Shown here: piece by piece, positions 7,832 to 14,251 of the stretch | Layout of the letters: each line of letters opens with the position of its first letter | Position numbering within the stretch: the first letter of the stretch is position 1 | Origin: a virus | Direction: 5' to 3' (one strand) | Length of the DNA: 27,780 bases | Virus record (IMG/VR): IMGVR_UViG_3300047550_006349 | Span: 1-27,780 of that record | Made by a program: the position numbers and the translations under genes | The notes under the pieces: model-generated | The model's database searches: none | Told to the model about the DNA's origin: nothing | Seen by the model: the letters and a program-made list of their open reading frames with translations, nothing else

Positions 7832-9055
7832 TTATTTTTTGATTCCTGCGAGAATCCGCCAGCGATCCGTTGATGGATCTACTGTGCCTGACGTTCTTGG
7901 TAGAAATGGACTTGGAGCTTTACTTAACGCTTCAGACAATGATTGTGGTACTGCGCGCTTTTCAACTACAGTTTGCATTGTCTTTTGTAAGGTTTCATAA
8001 ACCGTCTTTGCTTCATCTACCGTGGCTGCATTTGAAATGGCTTCGGCAATCTGGTCACGCTGCCGCTCATTTAGGGAGGCATTTCTTAGAGCCTTATTTG
8101 AATAAAGTAAACGTGCGTTGATAAGGTTTACTTCATTAAGTTTTTGACTAAATTGTTCAAAGCTTTCTTTTAATTGAACATTGACAGAAACAGATTTTTT
8201 AAGTTTTGCTTTTGTTTCTGTTAGGGAAACTTTTGATTCAGTTAATTGTTCTTTAGTTAAATTTAATTCTTCTTGTAATGATTCAATTTCAGCGTCTTTC
8301 ACTATTAAATGTTCTTTTAAATCTTCTAATTGCGCAGCTAAAGCTTTTGCAATATTCATTTGACGTTTAACTTCAATGTGGTTTCCTTGAACGCCGCCGG
8401 GAACAACATTTTCCATGTCTAATTGAATTTCTTCTTTAAGAGAATCATCTAGTTCAAAAGACTCTTCTAGAGACTCTTCTTCTTCTTCTTCTTCTTCTTC
8501 TTCTTCTTCTTCTTCTTCTTGATGTTGAATTTCTGGATACGCGCCGCCTTTTGGAGTACCGCCTTTTGGAGTACCGCCTTTTGTAGCAGGAGTAGAAGTT
8601 TCATATTTTTCGCCAGAAGTTTTAGCTTGTTCGGCAAGAGTATCAGTTGCGATACGTGTTGTTGGTTGTGGAGCAACACTTGGTTCTGAAACAGCTGACG
8701 GTTGATCTACGATATGTAGTTCTTTTTTCATAGCATCAACTTTTTCTACTAATGAATCAAGGTCTAAGTCGATTTCTTCCATGTTATTTTCACCAAGATA
8801 TGCTGGTGGGATTTTATCTACTGTTTTTTTGGCAGCTTCAGAAGGTTCGCTGGCGTCTAAACCTAATCCTAAATCTGGAGTTGGAGCGGCGGCTGCTAAT
8901 GGATCGGCTGCTGGTTCATCTTGTTCTAAAAGCATTTCAATACTTTGTTTTATTTTAGATGAATACTTTTCTAATAGGGCAGCTTCTGCGTTTCTACGTG
9001 CTGTTTCTTTTAGTGTTTTTGCATCAATGATGGCTTGTTCAAGCAATGAAGACAT
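7832..9055 (-). CDS. gp22: Prohead scaffold (core) protein, gp22-like
   Basis: This 407-residue protein should form the inner scaffold on which the prohead assembles and which gp21 then degrades. It lies directly upstream of the capsid gene, as in T4. It is very acidic and helical, with a coiled coil at about residues 235-300, and has many (Leu/Ile)-X-Glu sites, including L-L-E at residues 4-6. The middle has a run of 15 Glu and a T-P-K-G-G pentapeptide repeat. The C-terminus ends in a short basic segment after R-W-R-I-L-A-G-I-K-K, suited to touching the capsid protein. T4 gp22 is shorter (about 269 residues), which the low-complexity middle explains. A promoter-like motif stands 31 bases upstream of the ATG. 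Confidence 0.85.
   Translation of the reverse strand: MSSLLEQAIIDAKTLKETARRNAEAALLEKYSSKIKQSIEMLLEQDEPAADPLAAAAPTPDLGLGLDASEPSEAAKKTVDKIPPAYLGENNMEEIDLDLDSLVEKVDAMKKELHIVDQPSAVSEPSVAPQPTTRIATDTLAEQAKTSGEKYETSTPATKGGTPKGGTPKGGAYPEIQHQEEEEEEEEEEEEEEESLEESFELDDSLKEEIQLDMENVVPGGVQGNHIEVKRQMNIAKALAAQLEDLKEHLIVKDAEIESLQEELNLTKEQLTESKVSLTETKAKLKKSVSVNVQLKESFEQFSQKLNEVNLINARLLYSNKALRNASLNERQRDQIAEAISNAATVDEAKTVYETLQKTMQTVVEKRAVPQSLSEALSKAPSPFLPRTSGTVDPSTDRWRILAGIKK
8476..8520. repeat. Trinucleotide microsatellite, (GAA)n on the coding strand
   Basis: Fifteen uninterrupted CTT units on the plus strand, coding for a run of 15 Glu (14 GAA plus one GAG) inside the scaffold gene. Being a triplet repeat, changes in copy number would keep the reading frame. 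Confidence 0.97.
8544..8583. repeat. 15-base tandem repeat coding for T-P-K-G-G
   Basis: Two full copies (8544-8558 and 8559-8573) and a partial third of a 15-base unit, plus-strand CCGCCTTTTGGAGTA. It lies in the scaffold gene next to the Glu run and gives K-G-G-T-P-K-G-G-T-P-K-G-G. Confidence 0.92.
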
Positions 9056-9086
9056 ATAACTACCTCAATATTCTACAACTTTGTAA

Positions 9087-9094
9087 ATAAATAG
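9087..9094 (-). promoter_or_regulatory. Candidate late promoter motif (CTATTTAT) before scaffold and capsid genes
   Basis: CTATTTAT on the coding strand, 31 bases upstream of the scaffold ATG in a 66-base gap. It is the natural place for a promoter serving the scaffold-capsid pair, which ends at the terminator at 5925-5953. Confidence 0.5.
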
Positions 9095-9121
9095 TGCTAA
9101 ATAATCCAAAAAGCAATAAAC

Positions 9122-9796
9122 TTATGGATAAATTAATCTAAACCACTTGCAGCTGTTATCCCTTGGATCTTTCATTGCGTGCAATACAACAGCATCATAT
9201 TCACCAGCAGGTCCGGGTATACTTATAAACGCAGTACTCCCATCTATTGTTTGGGAGTTAATAGGCTGAATAATAGTAAAATACCCATTATTCATTTGTT
9301 TAAAATAAAATAATTTATTTAAAACTTTATCATTATAAACATCAGGCAAATATAAATAAATATTTCCATTAACACTACTTGGATCAGAATAATATATTTC
9401 AAATAAATTTTCCGAATCCATGTAAAAGACACTGCTTGTCACAACAGTATAATTGTGCGTATTTGTTGTCGCCTGTTGATTATTATCGCCTCCTGCGTTA
9501 GGATTAGCATTTGATAATAAGTCTGTTCCATTGTAAAAGATTGTCCCACCGGTAATATAAAGATTACTTGCTGTTATATTTCCAATAGAACCAGAAACGG
9601 AGGCGTTTATTACCAAAGTGTCTGCGTTGCTACTACCAAGAATTATATTGTTTTTAAAATTAGCATTAGCGTTAACTACAAGATTGTCTACTGATATATT
9701 GTTATTTTCTAATTCTGTTCCAATAGTGAAATTATCCGCATTTACGGATGCCATCGAAACAGAACCAGAAATATTAACATTATCTAATATTTTCAT
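9122..9796 (-). CDS. Fibre-like virion protein, possibly a head fibre
   Basis: A 224-residue protein in two parts. Residues 1 to about 105 are repetitive and beta-prone with regularly spaced hydrophobic and Asn residues (N-I-S-G-S-V, I-I-L-G-S-S-N-A-D-T-L-V-I-N-A, S-G-S-I-G-N-I-T-A-S-N-L). This is typical of trimeric phage fibre shafts. After a polar linker rich in Asn and Gln, residues 115-224 form a compact beta domain ending K-W-F-R-L-I-Y-P. It lies between a decoration-like gene and the scaffold gene, not with tail genes, which suggests a fibre on the head surface. Its start is 2 bases after the preceding stop. The fibre character is seen; the location on the head is inferred. Confidence 0.6.
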   Translation of the reverse strand: MKILDNVNISGSVSMASVNADNFTIGTELENNNISVDNLVVNANANFKNNIILGSSNADTLVINASVSGSIGNITASNLYITGGTIFYNGTDLLSNANPNAGGDNNQQATTNTHNYTVVTSSVFYMDSENLFEIYYSDPSSVNGNIYLYLPDVYNDKVLNKLFYFKQMNNGYFTIIQPINSQTIDGSTAFISIPGPAGEYDAVVLHAMKDPRDNSCKWFRLIYP

Positions 9797-9798
9797 TT

Positions 9799-10203
9799 TT
9801 AACCAACACCAACAGATCCACTATACGCTGATGTTAAATTAAAGCCGGGTACTATTCCAGTTAAGCCAGCAATAACAGAAGCACTGATCGCGGTCCCGTT
9901 ATTGCTTAATAAAAATATAGAGGATAATTTTAAGTCACCAGAAAAAGCTTCGCCTTTATCAAGTAAAAAATAATTTGTTCCTGTTTTTGTTCCGTTTGAA
10001 CTAAAGCCAACTCTAAGAGTTCCAGATGTTGGATTAATATTTTTTACAACAACAAATTTGGTAACGCTAGGAAAAACTACTTCTATAGGATTACTAGAGG
10101 TTGCTGGAGCTACTATCGATGATGAAGCAAATGGGACACCGCTAACTTGATAATTTCCAACACTGTTTAATCCTGCTTTTAATGATACTGATTGATCTGA
10201 CAT
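9799..10203 (-). CDS. Small beta-rich virion protein, possible head decoration protein
   Basis: A 134-residue protein made of short hydrophobic strands with many Ser, Gly and Thr and no Cys. It contains N-S-V-G-N-Y-Q-V-S-G-V-P-F followed by P-I-E-V-V-F-P-S-V-T-K-F-V-V-V-K-N. I have a memory of similar small proteins beside head genes in aquatic myophages but know no assigned function. Its place between the protease and scaffold genes, paired with a fibre-like gene, fits a capsid surface protein. Ser/Gly-rich ends suggest exposure. There is no transmembrane segment or signal peptide. Confidence 0.5.
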   Translation of the reverse strand: MSDQSVSLKAGLNSVGNYQVSGVPFASSSIVAPATSSNPIEVVFPSVTKFVVVKNINPTSGTLRVGFSSNGTKTGTNYFLLDKGEAFSGDLKLSSIFLLSNNGTAISASVIAGLTGIVPGFNLTSAYSGSVGVG

Positions 10204-10214
10204 TTATATTACCT

Positions 10215-10487
10215 CTATTTACGCTTTTTATCGTCTATCGCTAGTCTTTCTTTTTCATTAAATTCGCGAAGAGCTTTTTCTTTAGCGATACGGCGTTCGC
10301 GGCGTTCTTTTTGTCTTGGAGTTTCAAAACGACGAACTCCTGCACTCTTATCGAAAACGTTATTTTGTAAATCTTCTTTTTTGCAGCTTTTTAAAAACTT
10401 TTTAATTAGTACTTCGTTCATTTCTAAACTTGGTTTTACATCTGGTGGTAGTGCAGCGCTTGCATGTGTTGGTGATTTAACTGACAT
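10215..10487 (-). CDS. bS21-like ribosomal protein of phage type
   Basis: A 90-residue basic protein. From about residue 25 it follows the layout of bacterial ribosomal protein S21: a helix with (L/I)-K-K-F-L-K-S-C-K-K-E, a short middle ending F-E-T-P, then a very basic helix (R-Q-K-E-R-R-E-R-R-I-A-K-E-K). In Escherichia coli S21 the same positions read R-R-F-K-R-S-C-E-K, then F-Y-E-K-P and a Lys/Arg helix. bS21 sits on the small ribosomal subunit near the mRNA exit and helps initiation. Phage copies are known, mainly from phages of aquatic bacteria. Here it has about 20 extra residues at each end. It starts directly at the stop codon of the upstream gene (no gap). An alternative is an unrelated basic head-core protein. 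Confidence 0.58.
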   Translation of the reverse strand: MSVKSPTHASAALPPDVKPSLEMNEVLIKKFLKSCKKEDLQNNVFDKSAGVRRFETPRQKERRERRIAKEKALREFNEKERLAIDDKKRK

Positions 10488-10868
10488 TTATTTTGCCTTT
10501 CCGCCCATTAGGGCGTTCCATATTTTTTTATTGCCGTTCATTAGTTTGCTTATATCAACGCCGGGATCGCTTGGGTCTATATCTTTTAATGGTCCAGTGT
10601 TTGGTCCAGTGTTTGACGCTTGAGATTCTGTTAATGGTTTTGTACCAGAAAATGGATCAAATTTATTATTCACATAACCGCTTTTGCCGATTTCATCAAG
10701 CATACGTTTTCTTTGTTCGTTTACTTGTGTAGACGGTTTTACTTTTTCAATAGCTGGTGGTTGCTTTGATTCGGAAATAAGTTTTGCTAAGCCCTCTTCT
10801 AAAAGAACTTCTTTTATGCACTCTTTTATTAATGGCTTGATAATGCTTTTTAGTTCTTTTGTATTCAT
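10488..10868 (-). CDS. Small putative internal head or core protein with repeated N-terminal motif
   Basis: A 126-residue protein starting MNTKELKSIIKPLIKECIKE, a variant of the N-terminal helix found on four other small proteins here. An I-K-E site falls at residues 14-16 and L-E-E and I-S-E sites follow by residue 33. The rest is polar and rich in Pro, Lys and Ser, with a short C-terminal helix (I-W-N-A-L-M). It begins just after the protease gene, its ATG overlapping that gene's end region, and is followed without gap by the bS21-like gene. I know no function for it. Its position in the prohead cluster and the protease-type sites point to a core or internal protein. Confidence 0.68.
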   Translation of the reverse strand: MNTKELKSIIKPLIKECIKEVLLEEGLAKLISESKQPPAIEKVKPSTQVNEQRKRMLDEIGKSGYVNNKFDPFSGTKPLTESQASNTGPNTGPLKDIDPSDPGVDISKLMNGNKKIWNALMGGKAK

Positions 10869-10869
10869 A

Positions 10870-11472
10870 TTAGCCGCCTAGTATTTTACTAACTAGATCA
10901 TTTAATCTGTTATTTTTAGATTCTTTCATAAGACGTTCTTTGGCTTCTTTTACCATATATGCGTTTGGCGTACTTGGCTCCGAAACCATATCAAAACAAA
11001 TAAGCTGAAAATCATCATCAACGACAGTTACGCCGCCTATTTGATGTGTAGAGCCAAGGCCACGCGAACTAATACCAAGCTTTACGCCACTTTCAACAAG
11101 GGATTTTAATATTTGACCACTTGGAGTTGGTAACACCTTTAATTTACCCATAACAGCCGATCCTTCCCACCAAGTTTTTACTATCAAGTGGGAGGTGTTT
11201 TTTAGATTTATCACTGAGCTTTCTGGGTGGTCCAACTCACCAAGAGCGCGATTTTCCGAAATAACTGATTGATATCTTTCAATTTCGCGACGTAATATTT
11301 TTTCGCTATATTTACGACCGTTTCCGTTCTTTACATCTGCTTCTTGAATTTTGCCAGTAAGATACATTGTGCCATTATTTTTAGCATCAAGCTTCTCGCC
11401 CTCAGTTAAAAAATCTTGGCATGTTCCGTTTGGACATAATTCAAAAAATTCACGTAATAATTGATTATTCAT
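10870..11472 (-). CDS. gp21: Prohead maturation protease (gp21-like)
   Basis: A serine protease of 200 residues that cuts scaffold, capsid and internal proteins after (Ile/Leu)-X-Glu inside the prohead. Seen here are the catalytic histidine in G-E-L-D-H-P (His82) and the serine motif G-I-S-S-R-G (Ser135/136). A conserved F-D-M-V-S-E-P (Asp161) lies near the end of the domain. T4 gp21 has about 212 residues. The frame is open further upstream to a TTG at 11487. I chose the ATG at 11472 because it overlaps the stop of the 36-residue gene (TAATG) and has GGTGG in front of it. L-R-E at residues 6-8 is a possible self-cleavage site. Confidence 0.92.
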   Translation of the reverse strand: MNNQLLREFFELCPNGTCQDFLTEGEKLDAKNNGTMYLTGKIQEADVKNGNGRKYSEKILRREIERYQSVISENRALGELDHPESSVINLKNTSHLIVKTWWEGSAVMGKLKVLPTPSGQILKSLVESGVKLGISSRGLGSTHQIGGVTVVDDDFQLICFDMVSEPSTPNAYMVKEAKERLMKESKNNRLNDLVSKILGG

Positions 11473-11582
11473 TATTGTTTCCACCAAATTGCGGGCGCAA
11501 CCCGCACGTTACTGCTTCCAGAACAGCAACGGCGTACTGGTTGTAACATGTAGCGACGAACAAAAGTTACTTGTTTTCTCAT
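11472..11582 (-). CDS. 36-residue gene overlapping both neighbours, function unknown
   Basis: A short reading frame coding for 36 residues: start MRKQVTFVRRYMLQP, then V-R-R-C-C and end A-I-W-W-K-Q. Its ATG overlaps the stop of the upstream 142-residue gene (ATGA, 11579-11582) and its TAA overlaps the ATG of the protease (TAATG). GGGAAGGAAG stands 4 bases before its ATG. This arrangement of a strong ribosome site and stop/start overlap on both sides is hard to explain unless it is translated. Without it the 107-base stretch between its neighbours would be empty in an otherwise packed cluster. The product is basic with six Arg, two adjacent Cys and two adjacent Trp. I do not recognise it; a small core protein like T4 gp67/gp68 is possible by position only. 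Confidence 0.75.
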   Translation of the reverse strand: MRKQVTFVRRYMLQPVRRCCSGSSNVRVAPAIWWKQ

Positions 11583-12007
11583 TTATCTTCCTTCCCGCTA
11601 AATTCTAGAATTTGTTTTTCTATCCTGCTGCTAAAACGAATATGTGCAGGGGTAGAATCAAACCAATTTATAGCATTACCATCTATTGTAAAACCAAATT
11701 CACCAATAGGAGTTACACGACCACTATTTCTTGTGTCTTTATCGTTAAATTGCAATAAATAAACGTTCTTGCCATCTGTTAGAAATAGCTCACCTTCGAC
11801 ATCTTTCGGTCCAGCTACTTCGCCTGATAGTTCATATGGTTCACGACCCTGATATGGCTGATAAGTTCTATTATCAATAGGTTGGCCGTCTGGATAATTT
11901 TTTGTATAGCCATAACCGGGGTATACGTTTCCTTCCCCGGCTCTTGCTGGCATACCGCCTATTTCTTCCATTATTAGCTTCTTTAATTGGTTTTTAGATA
12001 TTTTCAT
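11579..12007 (-). CDS. Putative internal head protein with capsid-targeting-like N-terminus
   Basis: A 142-residue protein starting MKISKNQLKKLIMEEI, with the I-M-E protease-type site at residues 12-14. The next part is Gly/Pro/Tyr-rich (Y-P-G-Y-G-Y-T-K-N-Y-P). Residues 60-142 look like a small beta domain with a T-D-G-K-N-V-Y-L-L-Q-F strand and T-P-I-G-E-F-G-F-T-I-D-G. No ribosome binding site is visible before the ATG; instead a CTATTTAT motif stands only 6 bases upstream. The stop overlaps the 36-residue gene (ATGA). Function unknown. Location directly before the protease and the N-terminal motif suggest a head-internal protein. Confidence 0.72.
   Translation of the reverse strand: MKISKNQLKKLIMEEIGGMPARAGEGNVYPGYGYTKNYPDGQPIDNRTYQPYQGREPYELSGEVAGPKDVEGELFLTDGKNVYLLQFNDKDTRNSGRVTPIGEFGFTIDGNAINWFDSTPAHIRFSSRIEKQILEFSGKEDK
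11587..11596 (-). promoter_or_regulatory. Strong ribosome binding site for the 36-residue gene
   Basis: GGGAAGGAAG on the coding strand, ending 4 bases before the ATG at 11582. It lies inside the last codons of the 142-residue gene and supports calling the small gene. Confidence 0.7.
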
Positions 12008-12013
12008 GATAAT

Positions 12014-12021
12014 ATAAATAG
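12014..12021 (-). promoter_or_regulatory. Candidate late promoter motif (CTATTTAT), unusually close to the start codon
   Basis: CTATTTAT on the coding strand, 6 bases before the ATG of the 142-residue gene. If it is a promoter the transcript would have almost no leader. A T4-consensus TATAAATA lies slightly upstream at 12045-12052, inside the end of the preceding gene, and could serve instead. Confidence 0.35.
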
Positions 12022-12024
12022 TGC

Positions 12025-12297
12025 TTATTTTTTATTAGTTTTTATATTTATAAGAATACCTTCATCATCAACAAGTCGACTTATAAAATACGATGTTCCG
12101 CTTGATATACACCCTGCTATAAAAGTATTAAATGGAAGCTCAAAAAAGCATATTGCATTTAATACGCCTATCCAGAAACCCATACACATTGGGCAGCGAA
12201 AGAAATGATATTGCGGTCTAATAGCATCAAAAATTTTGCCATAGACCGCAATCATTGTCGCGCCATAACAAGCTAAAATAAAAGTTAATAAAATCAT
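12025..12297 (-). CDS. Small membrane protein with C-P-M-C-M-G-F-W motif
   Basis: A 90-residue protein with hydrophobic segments at residues 1-18, about 38-55 and about 57-72. Between the first and second is R-C-P-M-C-M-G-F-W-I-G. The C-x-x-C-x-G-F-W combination is shared with small membrane proteins of the DUF1360 type and, in my memory, with a family common in aquatic T4-like phages. The paired Cys could bind a metal or form a disulphide. Its ATG shares one base with the stop of the upstream gene (TAATG), so translation is probably coupled. No function can be named; its presence in a head-gene cluster is odd for a membrane protein. Confidence 0.65.
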   Translation of the reverse strand: MILLTFILACYGATMIAVYGKIFDAIRPQYHFFRCPMCMGFWIGVLNAICFFELPFNTFIAGCISSGTSYFISRLVDDEGILINIKTNKK

Positions 12298-12857
12298 TAT
12301 TTATTTTTTCTTTCAAGTTTTAGCATTGATCTTGCCTGTTGTTCATTAGACCCGCCAATAGATCCTTTAACTTTATCTTCTAAAGCTTTGATGGAATCTG
12401 TTACAGCGGCGATTTTGTTATATATTTCGCCTCCTTCTTTTTTTGCTGGGAACGGGATTGTTTCAATCCTTGGTCCAGCGTCTGTATCAATTTCTCTTGT
12501 TGTTTTTTTTGTTTTAAGTATTTTCTCTAGTTGGTCAAGAGAAGTGTACATATCGGCAATGCTTTTATCAAAAGATTTGATAACAGAATCAAAATTGTTT
12601 AAAAAAATCTGATCTTGCTTTCTTTTTTCAGCAAATTCTTTTTCGCCTGTTCTTTTTTGTTTCTCAACTTCTCGCGCATCCGCTGCACTAGAAAGTTTAC
12701 CGCCTAACTCAGTAGCTCTTTTTGAAATTCCTCTTAACGCGCTTGTTCCCGCGTCTCTAATTGTATCCAAAAAAGCTTCGTCGATTTCGCCTTCTTCTAA
12801 CATCTTTTGAATTTCTTCTTGAATAATTGCTTTGACTTGCGATTCTTTAATAACCAT
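12297..12857 (-). CDS. Putative internal head or core protein with capsid-targeting-like N-terminus
   Basis: A 186-residue, strongly charged and helical protein starting MVIKESQVKAIIQEEI, with I-Q-E at residues 12-14 and L-E-E soon after. Residues 30-75 are rich in Ala, Arg, Lys and Glu, and residues 80-175 look like two coiled helices separated by a Pro/Gly segment (R-I-E-T-I-P-F-P-A-K-K-E-G-G). There are no Cys or Trp residues. A strong AGGAGA site precedes the ATG. It lies between the portal and the protease, where T4 has the core proteins gp67 and gp68. Role as a prohead core or packaged protein is inferred from position and the N-terminal motif. Confidence 0.72.
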   Translation of the reverse strand: MVIKESQVKAIIQEEIQKMLEEGEIDEAFLDTIRDAGTSALRGISKRATELGGKLSSAADAREVEKQKRTGEKEFAEKRKQDQIFLNNFDSVIKSFDKSIADMYTSLDQLEKILKTKKTTREIDTDAGPRIETIPFPAKKEGGEIYNKIAAVTDSIKALEDKVKGSIGGSNEQQARSMLKLERKNK

Positions 12858-12875
12858 ATTCTGTCTCCTGTATTA

Positions 12876-13433
12876 CTAGTAATTGTAACGATATATACCA
12901 CGGGTTGGAAATCCATAACGCGGAATACTCCCTTTAGATTTTTCTTGAGGAACTTGACCAAGTTCTGTGCTTTGCTCTTCGTCTGGTGCGAGAAGCTCTT
13001 GTTCAAGATCATCAATAAACTTTTTACGGATTTTGTATTCTTGTTTATCTTTGCTCAAAAAGTTAGTTATGTTTAAAATAACAACATCAAGTGGTTCTTC
13101 TTCAAACTTTTTTTCTGTTGAAAATGTTGCTTCAAGAGAGCCATAAATATTACCACCAATTATGGAATCAGGGGCAACAACACCGGCTTGTGTTAAAAAA
13201 GTAAATAGTTGATCTTGATCTGCGTAGCAATCTTGGTTAAATTCGCCTTTTGGAAAAGAAACAATTTTTCCTTTATCTGGCATAATGACTATGTTCATAT
13301 TATGGTGGTCTTGCACTATAAGACTACCATCTAACGCCTTACGGATTGCTAAAGAGACACTTTTAGTCTTTTTTGGTTCAATTTTTAAAGTAAGACTGCT
13401 TGCATCAGGTGCTTTTATTTTTAGCGATGGCAT
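12876..13433 (-). CDS. Unknown protein of the portal-protease interval
   Basis: A 185-residue protein. Residues 1-115 look beta-rich (L-T-L-K-I-E-P, G-S-L-I-V-Q-D, N-I-V-I-M-P-D-K-G-K-I-V-S-F-P-K-G-E-F). Residues 115-160 form a charged helix with D-E-E-Q repeats. The C-terminus ends in an aromatic, basic tail (I-P-R-Y-G-F-P-T-R-G-I-Y-R-Y-N-Y). Such a tail is often a docking peptide. Its ATG overlaps the stop of the upstream 272-residue gene by one base, so the two are coupled. I do not recognise the family by name. Position suggests head assembly. Confidence 0.65.
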   Translation of the reverse strand: MPSLKIKAPDASSLTLKIEPKKTKSVSLAIRKALDGSLIVQDHHNMNIVIMPDKGKIVSFPKGEFNQDCYADQDQLFTFLTQAGVVAPDSIIGGNIYGSLEATFSTEKKFEEEPLDVVILNITNFLSKDKQEYKIRKKFIDDLEQELLAPDEEQSTELGQVPQEKSKGSIPRYGFPTRGIYRYNY

Positions 13434-14251
13434 TATGCTTTTACCTCATGCAAAAATTGCTGCACATACATAACCTTTTTTATTAAATCATCATTAATTT
13501 CTGAGAATTTAAAAGAATTAAGTGACTCATTGATTTTTGCAACATTTCCTGTTGTATCAGAATTTTTTACTTGCTCAAGGTCTGACTTGAGTCTTGTTAT
13601 TTCTTCATTTAAATAAACTTTAAATTCTAGATCGTCCTCTGAGTGGTTAATATATTTTGTTAATAATTCTTTTTGTTCTTCCAAAAGTGATTCATTATAT
13701 GTTTCATTAAAACGATCAACAAATCTATTAATTACAGTAGCGTCATAAACATCAGTTTTTTTATTTTCAGTTATTAGTTTACCAGTGATGTTACCTAATA
13801 GTTCTTGCTCTAACAAAACTTTTTGTTTTGCTTCTACGTTTTTATTAAAAATTTGCGAAATCGTTGCAAGAGTTTTATAGTTTGGCACGAAATTATCATA
13901 AACTTTTGCACCAAATGATTTATTTACTTTAGCTATAAGGCGACTTTGTTCGTTATATATATCGTTTTCGTTTAACTTATCGTGTTCTTGTTTTACAGCA
14001 TCAATAAGTTTTTCGGCTATTTCTTTAGGAAAATCTTTTGTTTCATAAAGCTGCTTATAAAGACATAACTCTTTATTTAAAACGTTGTTTTTATTAAAAA
14101 ATTCTTTTATTAAACCAGATATTGCAATTTGTTTATGTTTTTCTTCGTAAATTACAGCTTTTGTTAATTCTTTTACTAATGATTCAAATAAAAAAGCTGT
14201 ATTGCGTTTTTTGTTATGTTTATGTTTTGGCTTTTCTAGCTTATTTTGCAT
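13433..14251 (-). CDS. Helical protein next to portal, possible prohead core protein
   Basis: A 272-residue, almost wholly helical and highly charged protein. It begins with a His/Lys-rich stretch (P-K-H-K-H-N-K-K-R) and then N-T-A-F-L-F-E-S-L-V-K-E-L-T-K-A. Many Leu/Ile-X-Glu sites are present (L-N-E, L-E-Q, L-L-E, I-N-E). Its start overlaps the end of the portal gene by 11 bases. In T4 the genes directly after the portal encode the core proteins gp67 and gp68, which gp21 degrades; this protein holds the matching place. I recall similar proteins in other aquatic myophages, always unnamed. The core-protein role is inferred. Confidence 0.68.
   Translation of the reverse strand: MQNKLEKPKHKHNKKRNTAFLFESLVKELTKAVIYEEKHKQIAISGLIKEFFNKNNVLNKELCLYKQLYETKDFPKEIAEKLIDAVKQEHDKLNENDIYNEQSRLIAKVNKSFGAKVYDNFVPNYKTLATISQIFNKNVEAKQKVLLEQELLGNITGKLITENKKTDVYDATVINRFVDRFNETYNESLLEEQKELLTKYINHSEDDLEFKVYLNEEITRLKSDLEQVKNSDTTGNVAKINESLNSFKFSEINDDLIKKVMYVQQFLHEVKA

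Noticed and set aside
8476-8583. Repeat cluster considered as a CRISPR-like array
   Set aside because: These are short in-frame tandem repeats inside a coding gene, with no spacers.
8467-8679. Minus-strand frame giving a long Lys run
   Set aside because: It is the GAA microsatellite of the scaffold gene read in another frame (AAG).
11473-11487. TTG start five codons earlier for the protease
   Set aside because: The ATG at 11472 overlaps the stop of the 36-residue gene and matches the usual protease length; TTG has no ribosome site.
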